The notes under the pieces were generated by a model. It did no database searches. It saw only the letters and a list, made by a program, of their open reading frames with translations, and was not told where the DNA came from. DNA of 64,000 bases from Parasponia andersonii (taxonomy: Eukaryota > Streptophyta > Magnoliopsida > Rosales > Cannabaceae), in NCBI GenBank assembly GCA_002914805.1, contig JXTB01000400.1:239865-303864 (forward strand). The letters are read 5' to 3'. Numbering within the stretch: the stretch's first letter is position 1; each line of letters begins with the position of its first letter. Made by a program: the position numbers and the translations under genes. Shown here one piece after another: positions 34,430 through 47,160 of the stretch.

Positions 34430-35475
34430 AAATGAGTACTTCCTTCTAGAGATGTTATGTATTCAGACAAAATTTTGAGAACTTGTCATATTATGGTGGA
34501 TAATAGAAAGTCATTTGTAAACATAATTGTGCTTGATATGAGTGACTATGAAATTATTTTGGGTATGGACTAGTTGTCAAAATATTGTGCTAAAATTGAC
34601 TACAAGAAAAAAATGGTGGCATTTCATCCGCCTAATGCTGACTAGTTCATATTTGTGGGTACTCAATATAAAACCAAGTTTCTTTTGATTTCATCTATGA
34701 AAGCTCAGAAATTATTAAAAAAAGATGGTACAGGATATTTGGCCAGTGTTTTTGATACATTAATTGAGCAGATATTGAGCCTAGAAGATGTGCCAGTTAT
34801 GTAGGATTTTCTAGAAATTTTTCAAGTGAATTTACCAGGTTTACCACCTGTAAGAGAGATTGATTTTACTATTGATTTGGTACTAGATACTACATCTATT
34901 TCTAAGACACCCTGTAGGATAGCCCCAGTATAATTAAAGAAACTAAAGACTTAGTTACAGAAATGGCTAGACAAAGGATTTGTACGTCTCAACATTTTAC
35001 TGTAAGGTACGCCAATTTTATTTGTGAAAAAAAAAAGATGACACTATGTAATTGTGTATTGACTATAGAGAGACTAACAAAGTGACCATTAAAAATAAGT
35101 ATCTTCTACTTTATATCGATGATTTGTTTGATCAACTATAAGGTACTTCTGTGTTTTCAAAAATTAGTTTGAAGTCCGATTACCATCAGTTGAGAGTCAG
35201 AGAATAAGATATTCTGAAGACTACCTTTAGAACTCAGTATGGTCATTATAAGTTTTTGGTAATACCATTTGGCTTGCCAAATGCTCTAACAACATTTGTG
35301 GATATGATGAACAGAATATTTAAGGAATTCTTAGATAAGTGTATTATTGTATTCATCGATTATATTTTAATATACCTACAATCTAGAAAGGGTATAAAGA
35401 GCATTTGAGAATCACCTTTCAGATATTGAAAGAGAGAAAATTATATGCTATATATAATTATAAGTGAAATATTTT
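34430..35475 (+). pseudogene. Ty3/gypsy (chromovirus-type) pol relic
   Basis: The plus-strand translation recovers the end of a protease (IIVLDMSDYEIILGMD, then LSKYCAKIDYKKKMVAFHPP). The linker has DFLEIFQVNLPGLPPVREID. RT follows with TPILFVKKK, the basic LNKVTIKN-type block, SGYHQLRV-like residues, [18 protein letters not shown] and [12 protein letters not shown], in which the second catalytic Asp is Tyr. At least seven in-frame stops and several frame slips. No LTRs were identified nearby. Confidence 0.85.
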
Positions 35476-35479
35476 TATT

Positions 35480-36640
35480 GTTTCTAGAAAGTTTAATAAA
35501 ATAAAAAAAAATAAAGTTTTAATATTCCCTTATCTATAAGTTATAAGTCGAGTAATGTCGCTAGATTTTGCTAGATATCCTTGAGTACGTGTGTAGAATT
35601 GGAGAATGTTACAAACTCTTTACATTTTATTTTTCATCACATAAATGAAGTGATTCGTGCTAGGATTAGTTTTTTTTTTTTTTTTTTTTTATGTGTTGTT
35701 GGTTTATTTTGTAATTAGAAAATTTCTAATTGTCTTGTTCATATTGTAACAATTAGTTTATTTTAATAATAAATTTCCTTTTGAAGGGAAAATAAAAAAT
35801 AGAAAAACACATTTTGAAGCGAGACCATTGGTATTGAGACGTAGAATGAAATTCAGACCTTTTAATATTAAAATGTAGATCAATAATTTCCCGTCCTTTT
35901 GAACTGAGATTAGTTATTCCATTTAAATGAAACTAATCTTGGGTACATTTATTCCAATCCAGATTGACATCAAACGAGATTGTAATAATTAATTCTTATC
36001 CCAATCCTAGTATCTTGCACCAAGCATACAGTTTTGTGTAGCAACCATTGGGTGGAGCAATTCTGGTTTTCTAACCTTACTCATAAATCTGAGGGCAGGG
36101 CTGGAACAGTCCTAGTTCTCTTCCACAGAAATCTAAGAGCAGCGGAACACAAGACAATTTGGCCTTAAACATAAAACATGTGTCAATGCAGTCCACTGAG
36201 GCCACTTAGGACAATTGATGATCAACGGCAGCTGCTTCTTGTATCTAGTATGCGCGTGCACACGTGAAAGCAGACACAGTTATGCAATGGCTGGCATTTT
36301 TATGTTTGTTTGTATTTGTTTTAAAAATCAATAGCAATGAAAAACAATGCATCAAAAACCAAAATGACCAGATAACATAGTAAGTCATATGACTCGTATC
36401 CCGCAATCAAAGATGATCGATCACCTGTAACATGAGGAACGTTTCTGGTTTCTCCTTGAAACCGCTGAGCTTTTATCCTCTTGTCGTTCTAAAAGCAAAG
36501 TAGAAGGTACAATAGTAAATTACACATAATAAAGTACAACTGAAATTTAAGCATGGTTTTAGGGAGCAACAGTATTGAGGTTTCAATTTTACACGGCTTT
36601 GGAAAGAAGGCAAATGGTGAATGGACAAAACAATCATTCC
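35480..36640. other. intergenic, 3' of the ML gene
   Basis: No gene recognised. Poly-T run near 35670-35690. The part nearest 36648 is the likely 3' UTR of the ML gene. Confidence 0.5.
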
Positions 36641-36648
36641 ATGCAGCT

Positions 36649-39048
36649 CTAGCTATCCGCCGCAGACGATCCAAGTCCAATTTTAAAGTCGAAGGTGATG
36701 CATGTCAGCTCATGACTGTTTCCATCGTACAACCTCATTCTAAGTGTGTATGAACCCTGGAAGCAGAAAATTTGTAAGAAACACAATATACAAAAAAAAA
36801 AAAAAACAAATGCAGAAAGGTCTAGATAACCCATGAGAAGCCTTCATATTGATAGGCCATTGGTTTAATTTAAAGAAGTATTTGTAAGAAACACAATATA
36901 GAAAAAGAGAAAAAAAAAAAACACAATGCAGAAAGGTCTAGATAACCCACGAGAAGCCTTCATATTGATAGGCCATTGATTTAATTTAAAAGAGAGAAAC
37001 AGGAAGATGAAAACAACAGTTCTACAGCTGCTACTATCATAAAGCATCAAAGTTTCTTCCACCTCAGCAATCAGAAAAGAGCATACGACAAACTAGCAGG
37101 AGATCGACGACTGAACTATCCAACAGATTTTTGGTTGGGCTTGCGTTCCATCTTAAAAGGCCAACCAACTAAGATGAGTAGCCCAAGCCATTCTAAACTA
37201 GGAATCTTCCTTCATTGTCTAACAAACATCGGACTTTACTCTAAGATTTGCATAAATAGTACATTCCTTCCTTAAATGGACAAGGACAAGGAAGCTGTAA
37301 TACGATTAACTGGCGAGGATTATGTTGTACAACAGATACAAACCTAAAAGCTGCAAATGAGCTCAGACAGCCAATCCGAACTGAGATCATTAGTAAATGA
37401 AATAACGAAGGACATGCAAGGAGATACTAGCAGTGGTATTAGAGGCAACAAGGATGACTTAGCTGGAATTTGACAATGAGATTCTTGAGGAAATGAGTAA
37501 TCATTGAAAATATAAAGCAACCTAAATTACTGAATGAAACAATGACTTACTGGGGGAGTGTATGCAGGTAAAGATTGAGAGTGAGAAACCACGAAATCAC
37601 CAACTGAAACAGGGCAAGATGTCTCGTTGCAGAGGTCATGATTCTCAGAGTGGATGTGGATTCCAAAAATTGAAACGTCAATCTCTAGTTTTCCTCCAGA
37701 GATTGGTGTATCTGTTAGCACATAAAAGGTCATGACTTCAAAAGAAGAAGAGGAGAGAACACACGCAGAGCCAAAGGATTGGCGGAAGTTTCATTCGTTT
37801 GCTCTTAAAAATGTCAAACCTTTTAGAGTCAGAATTCACAAGCGCACACACATACCAAGGACTGCAGAAAGTTGCCTTAGTTTTCCCTCGCTAATACGGA
37901 ACCTTTTAGATTGAGTTTTCACAAAACATGTTCACGTATGATTATACATGTACTCAAATAAGTAGCCCATGAAAAAAAAAAAAAAAAACAGGAAACCCCA
38001 CAAACTGAGTTTTCATACAACATACTCACGTATAATTATACATGCACTCAAAAATATTAGCCCTTGAACAAAAAAGGGAAACCCCACAAAACAAAAACGA
38101 AGAAATGTTTAAACCTACCAAAGGGAAAAGGAGAAGGTTGGACGCCATCAATGAAAAGACACTAAATGTAGTGAAACTGGGTACGCGATGAGTACATTTT
38201 CTAAGAAGAAAAAGCACATCAATTGCCATAGAAGCATCAACCACAAGATAGCAAATAGCACAACCAAGCAAGTAAATCGACGAGCACAAAACATCTACTC
38301 AATGAAATCATTAGTCAGCATTCTTACTTTCTTACTTCAGGGAGTACCTGTATTTGCAGAAATGCTGAATGTCGTCGGCTTGCCTCTGACGACTGGATAG
38401 GGATCTATATCAATTTTACTAACCTTCACTTCATAAAGCTTCTTAGCTACACAACACATCACCAAAGATATCAGCAAATGGTTTCATTGCATCAAATGCA
38501 ATACAAGATAAAAACAACAATACACTAAAACTCCCAGCTGATTAATCACAGACATATATAAAGATATGTTAAGCTTCAATGAAATTTCAAGAGACACAAC
38601 AAATAATTAGTGGGTATAGCAACTCTTGTAACAACACCTCTTTCCAAACCCATTTTCAGGGGTGACTAATACTAACACCCATGTCCACGGGTTCGTGACG
38701 AACATGTTATAATTGGAGGCATATACATATACATACGTATGTATATATTTGTTACATATTATATTAACTTCAAGATTGAGGTGGGTTTTCTTTTTCAGGG
38801 AAAAAGAAAGGCCTGTGACCGAATAAAGCTGAAAACAAAAACCCTAATCTGAACATCAGAGAAAACAATAAAAATTGGCGATAAAAACGAAGACCCAATT
38901 GAACAAAGAGCGTAATTGAACTAAAAAAAATGGAGAAGAAAAGTTTGGGAGAGATACTGCAGTAGCGGACATCGGTGGCTTGGGCCAGAGGTGCGATCGC
39001 ATACAGCGAGACTAGGAGGACTAGAATGAGCTTCTTCATCGCTGCCAT
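36649..39048 (-). CDS. secreted ML (MD-2-related lipid-recognition) domain protein
   Basis: Minus-strand exons 39048-38958, 38446-38348, 37711-37551 and 36756-36649, phases 1, 1, 0, give 152 codons. Residues 1-24 are a signal peptide (MAAMKKLILVLLVSLYAIAP). The ML domain follows with cysteines at about 30, 91, 96 and 136. Key segments are YEVKVSKIDIDPYPVVRGKP, GGKLEIDVSIFGIHIHSE, HDLCNETSCPVSVGDFVV, YTLRMRLYDG and ELTCITFDFKIG. The family forms a beta-sandwich that binds lipids or sterols in the secretory or vacuolar route; plant members are annotated as phosphatidylglycerol/phosphatidylinositol transfer-like. Length is normal. The donor and acceptor choices were made by keeping the frame and the ML consensus. 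Confidence 0.9.
36771..36990. repeat. 110-bp tandem duplication in ML intron 3
   Basis: The unit starting TTTGTAAGAAACACAATATA at 36771 repeats at 36881. It carries CAGAAAGGTCTAGATAACCC and GAAGCCTTCATATTGATAGG in both copies, with differences mainly in the A-run. Confidence 0.9.
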
Positions 39049-39059
39049 TTCCGCAAGTT

Positions 39060-42050
39060 CCTCAATTCGTATAAGAGTGAGAGAGAGAGTTTCAGAAAAA
39101 TTGATCGGTAGAGAGAGAAAATGAGATAATGATGAAATGGGTGTGACGAAGAAGAGGCAGAACAGACTGACAAGTCAAGATGCTTGGATCGGTGGATTGG
39201 GTAGAAGTAACGTTAGGTGTATATGCTATTATTTGACATCTAATTCATTATTTTCCCAAACGAAAAAAACAAACAAAAATTTACTTGAAGATCCTTTATT
39301 ATTCATAATTGCTACAACTTCCCTACATTTGTTTGGGTATTTTCAATGGATTAACCAAAAAAAAAAAAAAAACCGCCTTTAAACTATTTGCGTTTTTTAG
39401 CTTTATTATTAGTTCCTGTAAAATTATACCTCTATATTTAAGAATTTTACAAATATTAAATATTTATTACGTATGATTTGAATGATTTATACCATCTATT
39501 TAAAGTCATTTTTAATATATTTTAAGTGTTTGTAAATAAAATTTATTTAATTCAAATTTTGTATTTAATAAGAAATTTTTTAGTCAATTGTACACAAATT
39601 GTTGACTTTTGCTGAAATTTTAAACATAAAGTTATAATTTTTTATCAGTTAAAAAATAAAGTTAAAATTACAAAAAAACCATAAGTTTTTTAAAAAAATC
39701 TTTTTTCTTACCCATTTTGATATATAATATCTCTTCTATTTTTCATTTTCGAGAGGATAGGATAGGAGTGATCATTGATCAACATTTTTATTTTCTAAGT
39801 TTCCAAGTTTGTTTTAGTACAAAGTATAAATCGAGCACCAATTGAAATACCTTCAATTTTTGTAGTAGGGGTTTGGGTTTAAGTATATGGTAAAATGGTA
39901 AAAATAAATAAAATGAAAGTTTCAGTCTAATTTTTATGTCGAGTTCAAACTAGTCGAATTTGAGTGAAATTTACTAAATTGAACACCGATTGAATAGGGA
40001 TTAAGTTCAAATTTTTTATGTTCGAATTTGTTCTAATTTAGTTGGGTTCAGTCGAGTATTTTGTTCAAACCTAGAATTACAATTATTGTAGTTTTATTTT
40101 CCAAATGAAAAGTTGTTCACCTTAGAATTGGATACCTGTGTTGATACGATTCAGCATCACCAGCCAACTTGCTATTCTGAGTATTATTATTATCAAGAAA
40201 ATGGGCTTGTTCCTCATTCGTAGTAGCACTACCTCTTGCACATCATGGTCATGAGTTTTTCCAATTTTCACCCTTAAAAGTGAGTTGTTTGTCTCACTCT
40301 ACACTTATATATAAACAGTTATTAACAATGCCCCATCCTTAGTTTATGGTTCATAAAAGCCCTTTCCCTTCATTTTTAGGGGTGCAGTTATAAATATTTA
40401 CTCTAAGGTAGAAGCTCTTATACCGTCTTTTATGTCATATTATTATCACTTGAAGTCCTTCTACACATCTTTTTTATTGTAACTTGGCCCTATTCTTTTT
40501 CTCCATATATATATAAGTGGAAAAAATGACTTGAGGTATGACATTTATATGTTTTGAATTATGTTTTTGGTCGGTGCAATATTATACCTTTATATTTAAT
40601 TTTTTTGTAAATATTTATCCTTTGTGTATAAATTGAGAATATTTTATTTCTGCTAATAAACAATTAAAATTAATTGTATATAACTTAAAAAAATCAACAT
40701 AAATCACCAAATTTGTTTGTATACATAAGATAAAAATTTGCAGAAATTATATGAAGGCATAATTTTGCAATGAGAAAATTATATGAATAAGACTAATTTG
40801 GTCCAATATAAAACATAACAATGAAAAACTCATAAAAATGTCATAAATAATAGTTTTTTCATGGTCTAGATGTCCTTGACACTCATTAAAATATCATCTT
40901 TAACGAGAATAAAAATTAAAACATCAAAATTTTATACAAAAAATTTACATAGTGATATTATTTTTAGTCACGTAATTTTAAACTCATTAAAATATCATCC
41001 TTAACAAGAATAAAGATTAAAAAATTAAAATTTTACACAAAAAATTTATACCAATAATATTATTTTTAATCACGTCATTTTAAATAGCATAATCTCACTT
41101 TAGTTGAAATAAATGATATCCACGTGCACATGGTGTAAATTTTGACATAAAATATTAGTGGCCCTGTATACTCCTTTAAAAGAAGTTCACAAAAAAGGTC
41201 ATTTTCTCGAAGAAAATATGTCCGGAAAATCAATTATCAGTACTCCGAGGAGAAGATCTTATGGGGCACGGCCCACTCGTTGGCATTAGGCCACGGGAGT
41301 AAAGCACCTATGTACCTATGTAAGTTAAAAGTCTAAAGCTTCTTTCGAAAAATTAAAAAAAAAAAAAAAAAATAGTTCAAAGGATAAAGCCCAAGTATAA
41401 CTGCAGTTCTTTCTATTTGGATTATGCGATTTGGGGACTATATAATCTTTTCTTTTCTTATGAACTATTTTGGTCTTCTTTGATTGGCATATTCCTTGGT
41501 CTTGATAGCTGTAACTTGTTTAGCTTTTAAATGGGTACTGAATACTGATGCTTAATATTGGTATCTATTCTAGGATTAACAAATTAAAAGATTCCGGGTT
41601 TTGCCGTTTTGGCCCATAAATATGACATTTTTACTTGTTCGAGGAACTTGGGTTTAACTTATTTTTTTAAAATCCTCTTTTAGTGGATTCTGTTTTTGGT
41701 TCTTGAAAACTCTTCGTATAATATTATTACCTATTTCTTTGATGGGCAAGTGGCGTAGGAAACAGTCGTAGAATTTTCTTGTTTTTGAGAACCTATTCAG
41801 GTGTAGGTAACACTTAATAAGGAAGTTTACTTTAAGTTGCATGTCATGGCCTGTTTAAACGGCTTGTAATTATTATGCTTGAGCTATCATTTCTATCCAA
41901 TTGGTCTCGAGGAAATTCTTTTCGAGATTGATTTTGGACCATATTTGACTTCAGGGCAAAACCATGTAACTAATAACATTTGCTTGTTGCATATCAAAGT
42001 GGAATAGCTCTTCTTTTTTAGAGAAACTCTGTCAATGACCTGGATAAAGT
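39060..42050. other. intergenic upstream of the ML gene
   Basis: The first few hundred bases hold the ML promoter, with GAGA-rich leader sequence near 39080-39120. The rest is AT-rich. One visible direct repeat of about 100 bp (40885-40985 and 40985-41085) contains AAAATATCATC.TTAAC.AGAATAAA in both copies. No gene recognised. Confidence 0.5.
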
Positions 42051-42100
42051 AGAGGTAGCTTAATCCTGTAACAGAAGACACAGAATTGGAGTAAAAGCTA

Positions 42101-43080
42101 GTGTAAAAAAACTGTGTATTGTGTCAAAATAATGGTATCAGAAAGTTCATTTCTTTGTACTTATTTCTTTAACTCGTTTGGATGGCCACGTAGAACTTTC
42201 TAGGATAACATGACGCAATAAAGGGATTGTTAAAAGCTCTGTTTTCAAAGAAAAGAGGACGAGGAGAAAAAAAAAAAAAAAACAAAACAAAAACAAAGTT
42301 AAGAATTGGAGTGACAGTCGGCTTAAAAAAATTTGGAAACTATCATGTACTTAGTTGGACTAAAACCTGTGTATTGTATCAAAATTACAGGAAAAAAAAA
42401 AGGATCAAAAAAAATAATCGAAGTTAAGAATGGTGTCAGAGATCAAACTGTATATTGTAGCACATCTTTTGGCCATGTGCATATTTATTCAAAGCTGATT
42501 CTGATCTTAGAGCTCTGAAGAATACCATGAGGCGACAAGGGGGCTTGATAAAGCTCTGTTGTTTGATAAAACCTTATCCTCATAAGGAAAGCCTTCAGCA
42601 GCTGGGCTCTGCTTGGATTTAAACTAGGCAGATTTCAGGTATTAGTACCATATTTCGTACTCTTCAAATCATGTTTCTAAGATTTAGTTAGCCGCAAGAA
42701 ATCCCAGATGGCTAAACTTGTGACGAGTTCATTTGATGTGATTGAACATAAGCTAAGAATTGGAGAAAGAACTTGAGAACTTATTACACTAATATTGAGG
42801 ATCTAAAGTAAATTCACAGACCAGTAAAACTGTGTGTTGTGTCCAAATATTGGTATCAGAAAAGTTCATTTCTAGGGCGTACTTATTTCAAAGCTCGTTC
42901 GGATGGCTGATACAACTTGTTAGATCAACATGAGGTAACAATGGAGCTTGATAAAAGCTCTGTTGTCAGTTGAAACACTTCAGCAGCTGGCCTATGCTTG
43001 GCTTAAAACTAGGTCATTTCAGGTATGAGGACCAAAATCGGTACTGGTCGATTCATTTTTCTCAGATTTATACTGCAAGT
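42101..43080. repeat. three diverged direct repeats, ~370-bp period
   Basis: Blocks starting ACTGT(G/A)TATTGT near 42108, 42449 and 42829 are each followed by TTCATTTCT or similar, a TCGTTYGGATGGC or equivalent, AACATGA.G and GATAAAGCTCTGTT. The last two copies also share CTTCAGCAGCTGG, TTTAAACTAGG-like sequence and TTTCAGGTAT. Non-coding in all frames. Confidence 0.7.
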
Positions 43081-43620
43081 CACTAACATTTTTGAGCAAG
43101 AATATGGTTAAACTTGTGGCAAGTTCCTTGTGAAGATGCCTGAAAATAGTAGGCCAAAACTTGGAGAAGGAACTTAAGAACTCATGTCATATACTAAATA
43201 CTGAGATCCAAAGTGAATATTCATACCAAAAAGAACAGGAAGACAGGAAGAAGAACACAGAAAGGGAGGGGATAGAAGATTAGAGCACTTCACAAATTCT
43301 GTTTATGTATATTTTTCCTTATCCAATGTATGTGTATGTGTTTCTGTGGTGACTATTTAATGTTGAATGCTATTCTCATTACTACAAACCTTTCACCTCT
43401 CCTATAGTTCATTCATCTTATTTTATCTCCAACAATAAAGAACCCCAGGCCCAACTGCCTGATGTGGACCATATTGTGTGATACTTATATAAATACTATG
43501 GTGGGCACTTGTTAATTGAGCTTTAGAATTTTCTCTTTACTAATATGATTGGGTGGGTTAGGATGATTCTCATGTGTCAAATCTATTCTAGCAAAACCTT
43601 AGGAAAGAAATATATATCAA

Positions 43621-43718
43621 ATAAATGTTTAGTATTACACAGCAGAGATTTTCATAAAGAGTTAACAAGATAAATGTTCAGTATTACACAGCAGAGATTT
43701 TCATAAAGAGTTAACAAG
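43621..43718. repeat. 49-bp perfect-like tandem duplication
   Basis: ATAAATGTTYAGTATTACAC and the following 29 bases occur twice in a row (43621-43669, 43670-43718) with one difference. It lies about 360-450 bases beyond the RING gene's stop, probably in its 3' UTR or just past it. Confidence 0.9.
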
Positions 43719-44077
43719 AGTTTCATTGATTCATTACAATTAGAGCTCCCACATATTAACACAGGCTTATGTAAATGCCAGTGTTTCTGTTCTACTTTGC
43801 TATATCTGCTAGAGGAAATAATGGGATTCCCCCCCCCCCCCTCTCTTTTTACAAGATGCATGAACAATCCTCATATTCCAAACATGTTGCAATATACAAT
43901 ATAATGTAAATCAAATCCCGAACCACCAAAAGAAAATAATTTAAGGAACTTCACTATGGAAGGAGCTGTATTACTATGTGGGAGCTCCAACAAGCATCTC
44001 CATATGATCCAAAAACAGGAAGCCAAATTCAAAAGCCATGTTTCTCCTCTCAACTCTATATGTATGTATCTATCTAT

Positions 44078-44608
44078 CTATCCATCTCTCCTTGTTGCCA
44101 AAGGAACCACCTCAGCCAGAGGAGTTGACAGGGGAGTCGGGATCGGAGAGGTGCGGCAGACCGGGCATGTCGGGTGCAGCCTCAGCCAGGGGTCAACACA
44201 CTTGACATGGAAGAGGTGCCCACAATCAGGCAGCTGCCGCAGCATATCAGTGGCCTTGTAATCACCCAAACATATGGAGCAACATGTGGAGGTTGAATTA
44301 GTCTTCTTGAGCTTAGCCTCGGAGTATGGCAACTTGGGGTAGCTCCGGATAGTGGCCTCATCCAATCCAACATCCACAACAAAGCTCGGCGAGTCGGGCG
44401 GGTCGCGGGCATTCATCCCGCCCTCTAGTCCACGCCCGCCGTGCCCCGAGACGGCCTGCGGCGGCAGCTGGGAGCGGGTGCAGAAGTAAGAGGCGAGGGT
44501 GATGCTCGTGATGAGCAGGAGGATTCCAACCGAAACTCCAATGCCATAACCAAAGCCACCAATGTCATTAGAGCCAAGGAAACCACCGTAGTCACCTGTG
44601 GAGTTCAT
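44078..44608 (-). CDS. ATL-type RING-H2 E3 ubiquitin ligase
   Basis: Intronless, 176 codons, start ATG at 44606-44608. One hydrophobic membrane segment lies at about 21-42 (GYGIGVSVGILLLITSITLA). The GLD motif with its conserved context (GLDEATIRSYPKLPY) is at 81-95. The RING-H2 domain is at about 110-151 with C110, C113, C129, H131, H134, C137, C148, C151; LPDCGHLFHVKCVDPWLR includes the E2-contacting Trp. Order and spacing fit the plant ATL family of membrane-anchored E3 ligases, which pass ubiquitin from an E2 to target proteins. No target can be read from the sequence. The closest relatives, from memory, are ATL68/ATL71-type proteins (At5g06490). All zinc ligands are present. Confidence 0.94.
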   Translation of the reverse strand: MNSTGDYGGFLGSNDIGGFGYGIGVSVGILLLITSITLASYFCTRSQLPPQAVSGHGGRGLEGGMNARDPPDSPSFVVDVGLDEATIRSYPKLPYSEAKLKKTNSTSTCCSICLGDYKATDMLRQLPDCGHLFHVKCVDPWLRLHPTCPVCRTSPIPTPLSTPLAEVVPLATRRDG

Positions 44609-46101
44609 CCTCCTAATGAAAAAGCCAGAACATCAGGGCTTGGGACTGAAGTTGAGAATGGTTTTGAGGTCCTCCATATCAATTTCCAAAAGGGTAGGTT
44701 TATTTTGGGATTTCAAATATTTTAGAAAGTCAACGTTCGCCAGAGAGAGAGAGTGAGAGAGGATTATTGGGTGGAGACTTGATTAAGGGAAGATGTATTT
44801 GGGTGAATTTGAAGTAAAGGGTATGGAAATAGAGGCATTACATGTGAATTATGAATACATAATGTGGTTGTTTCTATACGTTAGATTATGGGGTAAGCTG
44901 TCTTTTAGTTCTTGGAGGTCAACGTTCCATTTTAATTGTTTATATCATTTTTTAAGTCTTCTTAAGCCTTGTTTGTCCGATATGAGCAACGTCTTTATAT
45001 TAATCCAGCATCTCCTACACTTATTCAATTCCTCTTTCATTTCAACTAAGCGTGTCTTTCTCTATCTGCGAGCGTGCAATGCACGTTTCATGCATCTCAC
45101 TATATATTTAGACTTATTATGTTGAAGTAATCCAATGTTATTCGCCCATAGTAATATTAGAATTCGAATATAGAGCTTTGCTTCGGTGAAATGTATCCAG
45201 TATGTCATACCAAAGACAATTTTATGTGAGATCCGTAGAAATTAGATAAATTTTTTCTCTGCCATGTAAAAGTCTAACACAAGTCTTAAGAGTATGCATT
45301 ATTGTTGCACTCAAAAAAAAAAAAAAAGAGAGAGAGTATGCATTATTGTCTCTCTTCTTTTAAATAGTTTTTTTTTTTTTTTTTAATGCAGTGTCTAATA
45401 TGCAGCCTCAGGAATAGAAAATGAAGAAGTTGGTAGATTTTTATAACTTTTAGACAAAATTTTATACAGAAGCACTAAATTCTTGCCCCCACTTTTTGTT
45501 TGTTTTTTCTTTTGGGAATTGACGAGAAAGAGTGTCTAAATGCTTCGTAACAAGCTAAAAGCCAAAAGAGGTGCGCCATATATGGCTTTTTTTGGCCTTT
45601 AATTATTATTATTATTTTTTTTTTGGGGGAGGGGATGATGCAAGCTGGCTAGTGGCGATGGTCCTATTCTTTTAACTAAATCCAGTTGTCTTTTCTTGGA
45701 CTTGGTTGGCTTTTTTTACGGGGGTTGGTTGGTCCTTCATCAATGATATAATCTGTGTCATTTTTAGGTACATGATGTATTATTAGTTTCCCAAGTTGTA
45801 TTGAGATTTTCGGTATTGTCTATAGTGATCTATTGATTTTCAATAATGAACCACAAACTCTCACATCAAGTAGGTATGATTAGTTGAAAAACGGTAATCT
45901 TCACGAGATATACTGTGTATTGATCTAAAATTATTGTATGTAAATATATATATCACTACTACTGATTTTTGACCATTCACGGGCTAAGTTAACAAAGATT
46001 AGTAAAAGTTATATCCAAATTCCAGTCTTAAAAGTTTTGGGCTTTAATAGGACCGACTTCGAGTTTTATATTTAATTTTTAGATTTTTGGACTCCAAATT
46101 A

Positions 46102-46135
<34 letters not shown>

Positions 46136-46889
46136 TAGAATAAGTAAATAGCGAAAGAATTTTTTTAGCACAATTACAAAACAATACTTATACTTTAAAA
46201 AAAATATTTTATTTTTTGAGTTTCAAGCTTTTTAATCGAGTTTTAGGTTCGAATTTCAAATTCAGATTTTGGGCTGGGTTTTAGATCGGATTTATGTGAA
46301 AATACTAGGCTTAAGTTCAACCTCAAGGATAATTAAATTTGAGCTAAGTTCGAATTATGTCAAATTCGAACAGAGTTCGAATCAGGCTTTTTTCGAATAT
46401 TATACAAGGAAATGGATAAACTTAGATGACGATTTTTCTTTTTCTTTCCTTTTTCGAAATATTAGATGATGATTTTTTACTAGCTGAAAGCCAGCGATGA
46501 TAATTACCAAAATAATTATCTACGTAAAATAAGTATCCTCATATTTAGTATTTAGTGTAAGAATTATGATTTCCCATGATTTCATGATATCATCAGGCTC
46601 TTCTCACCCAGTGTTTAGGTATTATCCCCCTTTTTCAAAGAAAAAAAATTATTTTCTAACTTTTAAGTCTACCTTTTAAAGTTGTAGGGAAGTACCACGT
46701 ACCACGAGTAGTATCTTTTCTACTCTCACCTCATGTCTCATTCATTGATATATATATATATATATATATAGGACACCAATCCAGTAGGTATTTTTTTTTT
46801 TACCTATGCATAGGTATTAATTTGGCCAATGAAAATTTAGCATGTACATTNTCAACCTTCTAAAGTTACTAATAAGTTTAGTTCTGTAA

Positions 46890-47160
46890 ATTTTAGCCTC
46901 TTATAGCAAAATGACTTAAGCCCATTTTAAGTAAATTTTTAATTTTCAAATATTATACCAAAATGATCGGTGTATCACTGTACATATCAAGTATAATATA
47001 TGATATACAAAGTATTAAAAAAAATTAATATTCAGTGCTAAACTAAAGCTGGGATGAATAGATAAACCAAATGTGAAGTATATATACTCCGTCTTTGAGA
47101 AAAGCAGACATTTATTAAAACTAAATATGAAAAAAGGACAGTCTAATTTCCCTAAATTTT
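46890..47160. repeat. AT-rich dispersed repeat, family B copy 3
   Basis: Same ordered motifs as 4250-4510 and 27080-27350 (ATTATACCAAAATGATC, AAGTATAATATATGATATAC, AAATTAATATTCAGTG, TAAACTAAAGCTGGGATG). Confidence 0.45.

Noticed and set aside
43828..43842. C homopolymer run (also at 19538-19546) as a functional element
   Set aside because: Isolated homopolymers with no supporting context; could be sequencing or slippage effects.
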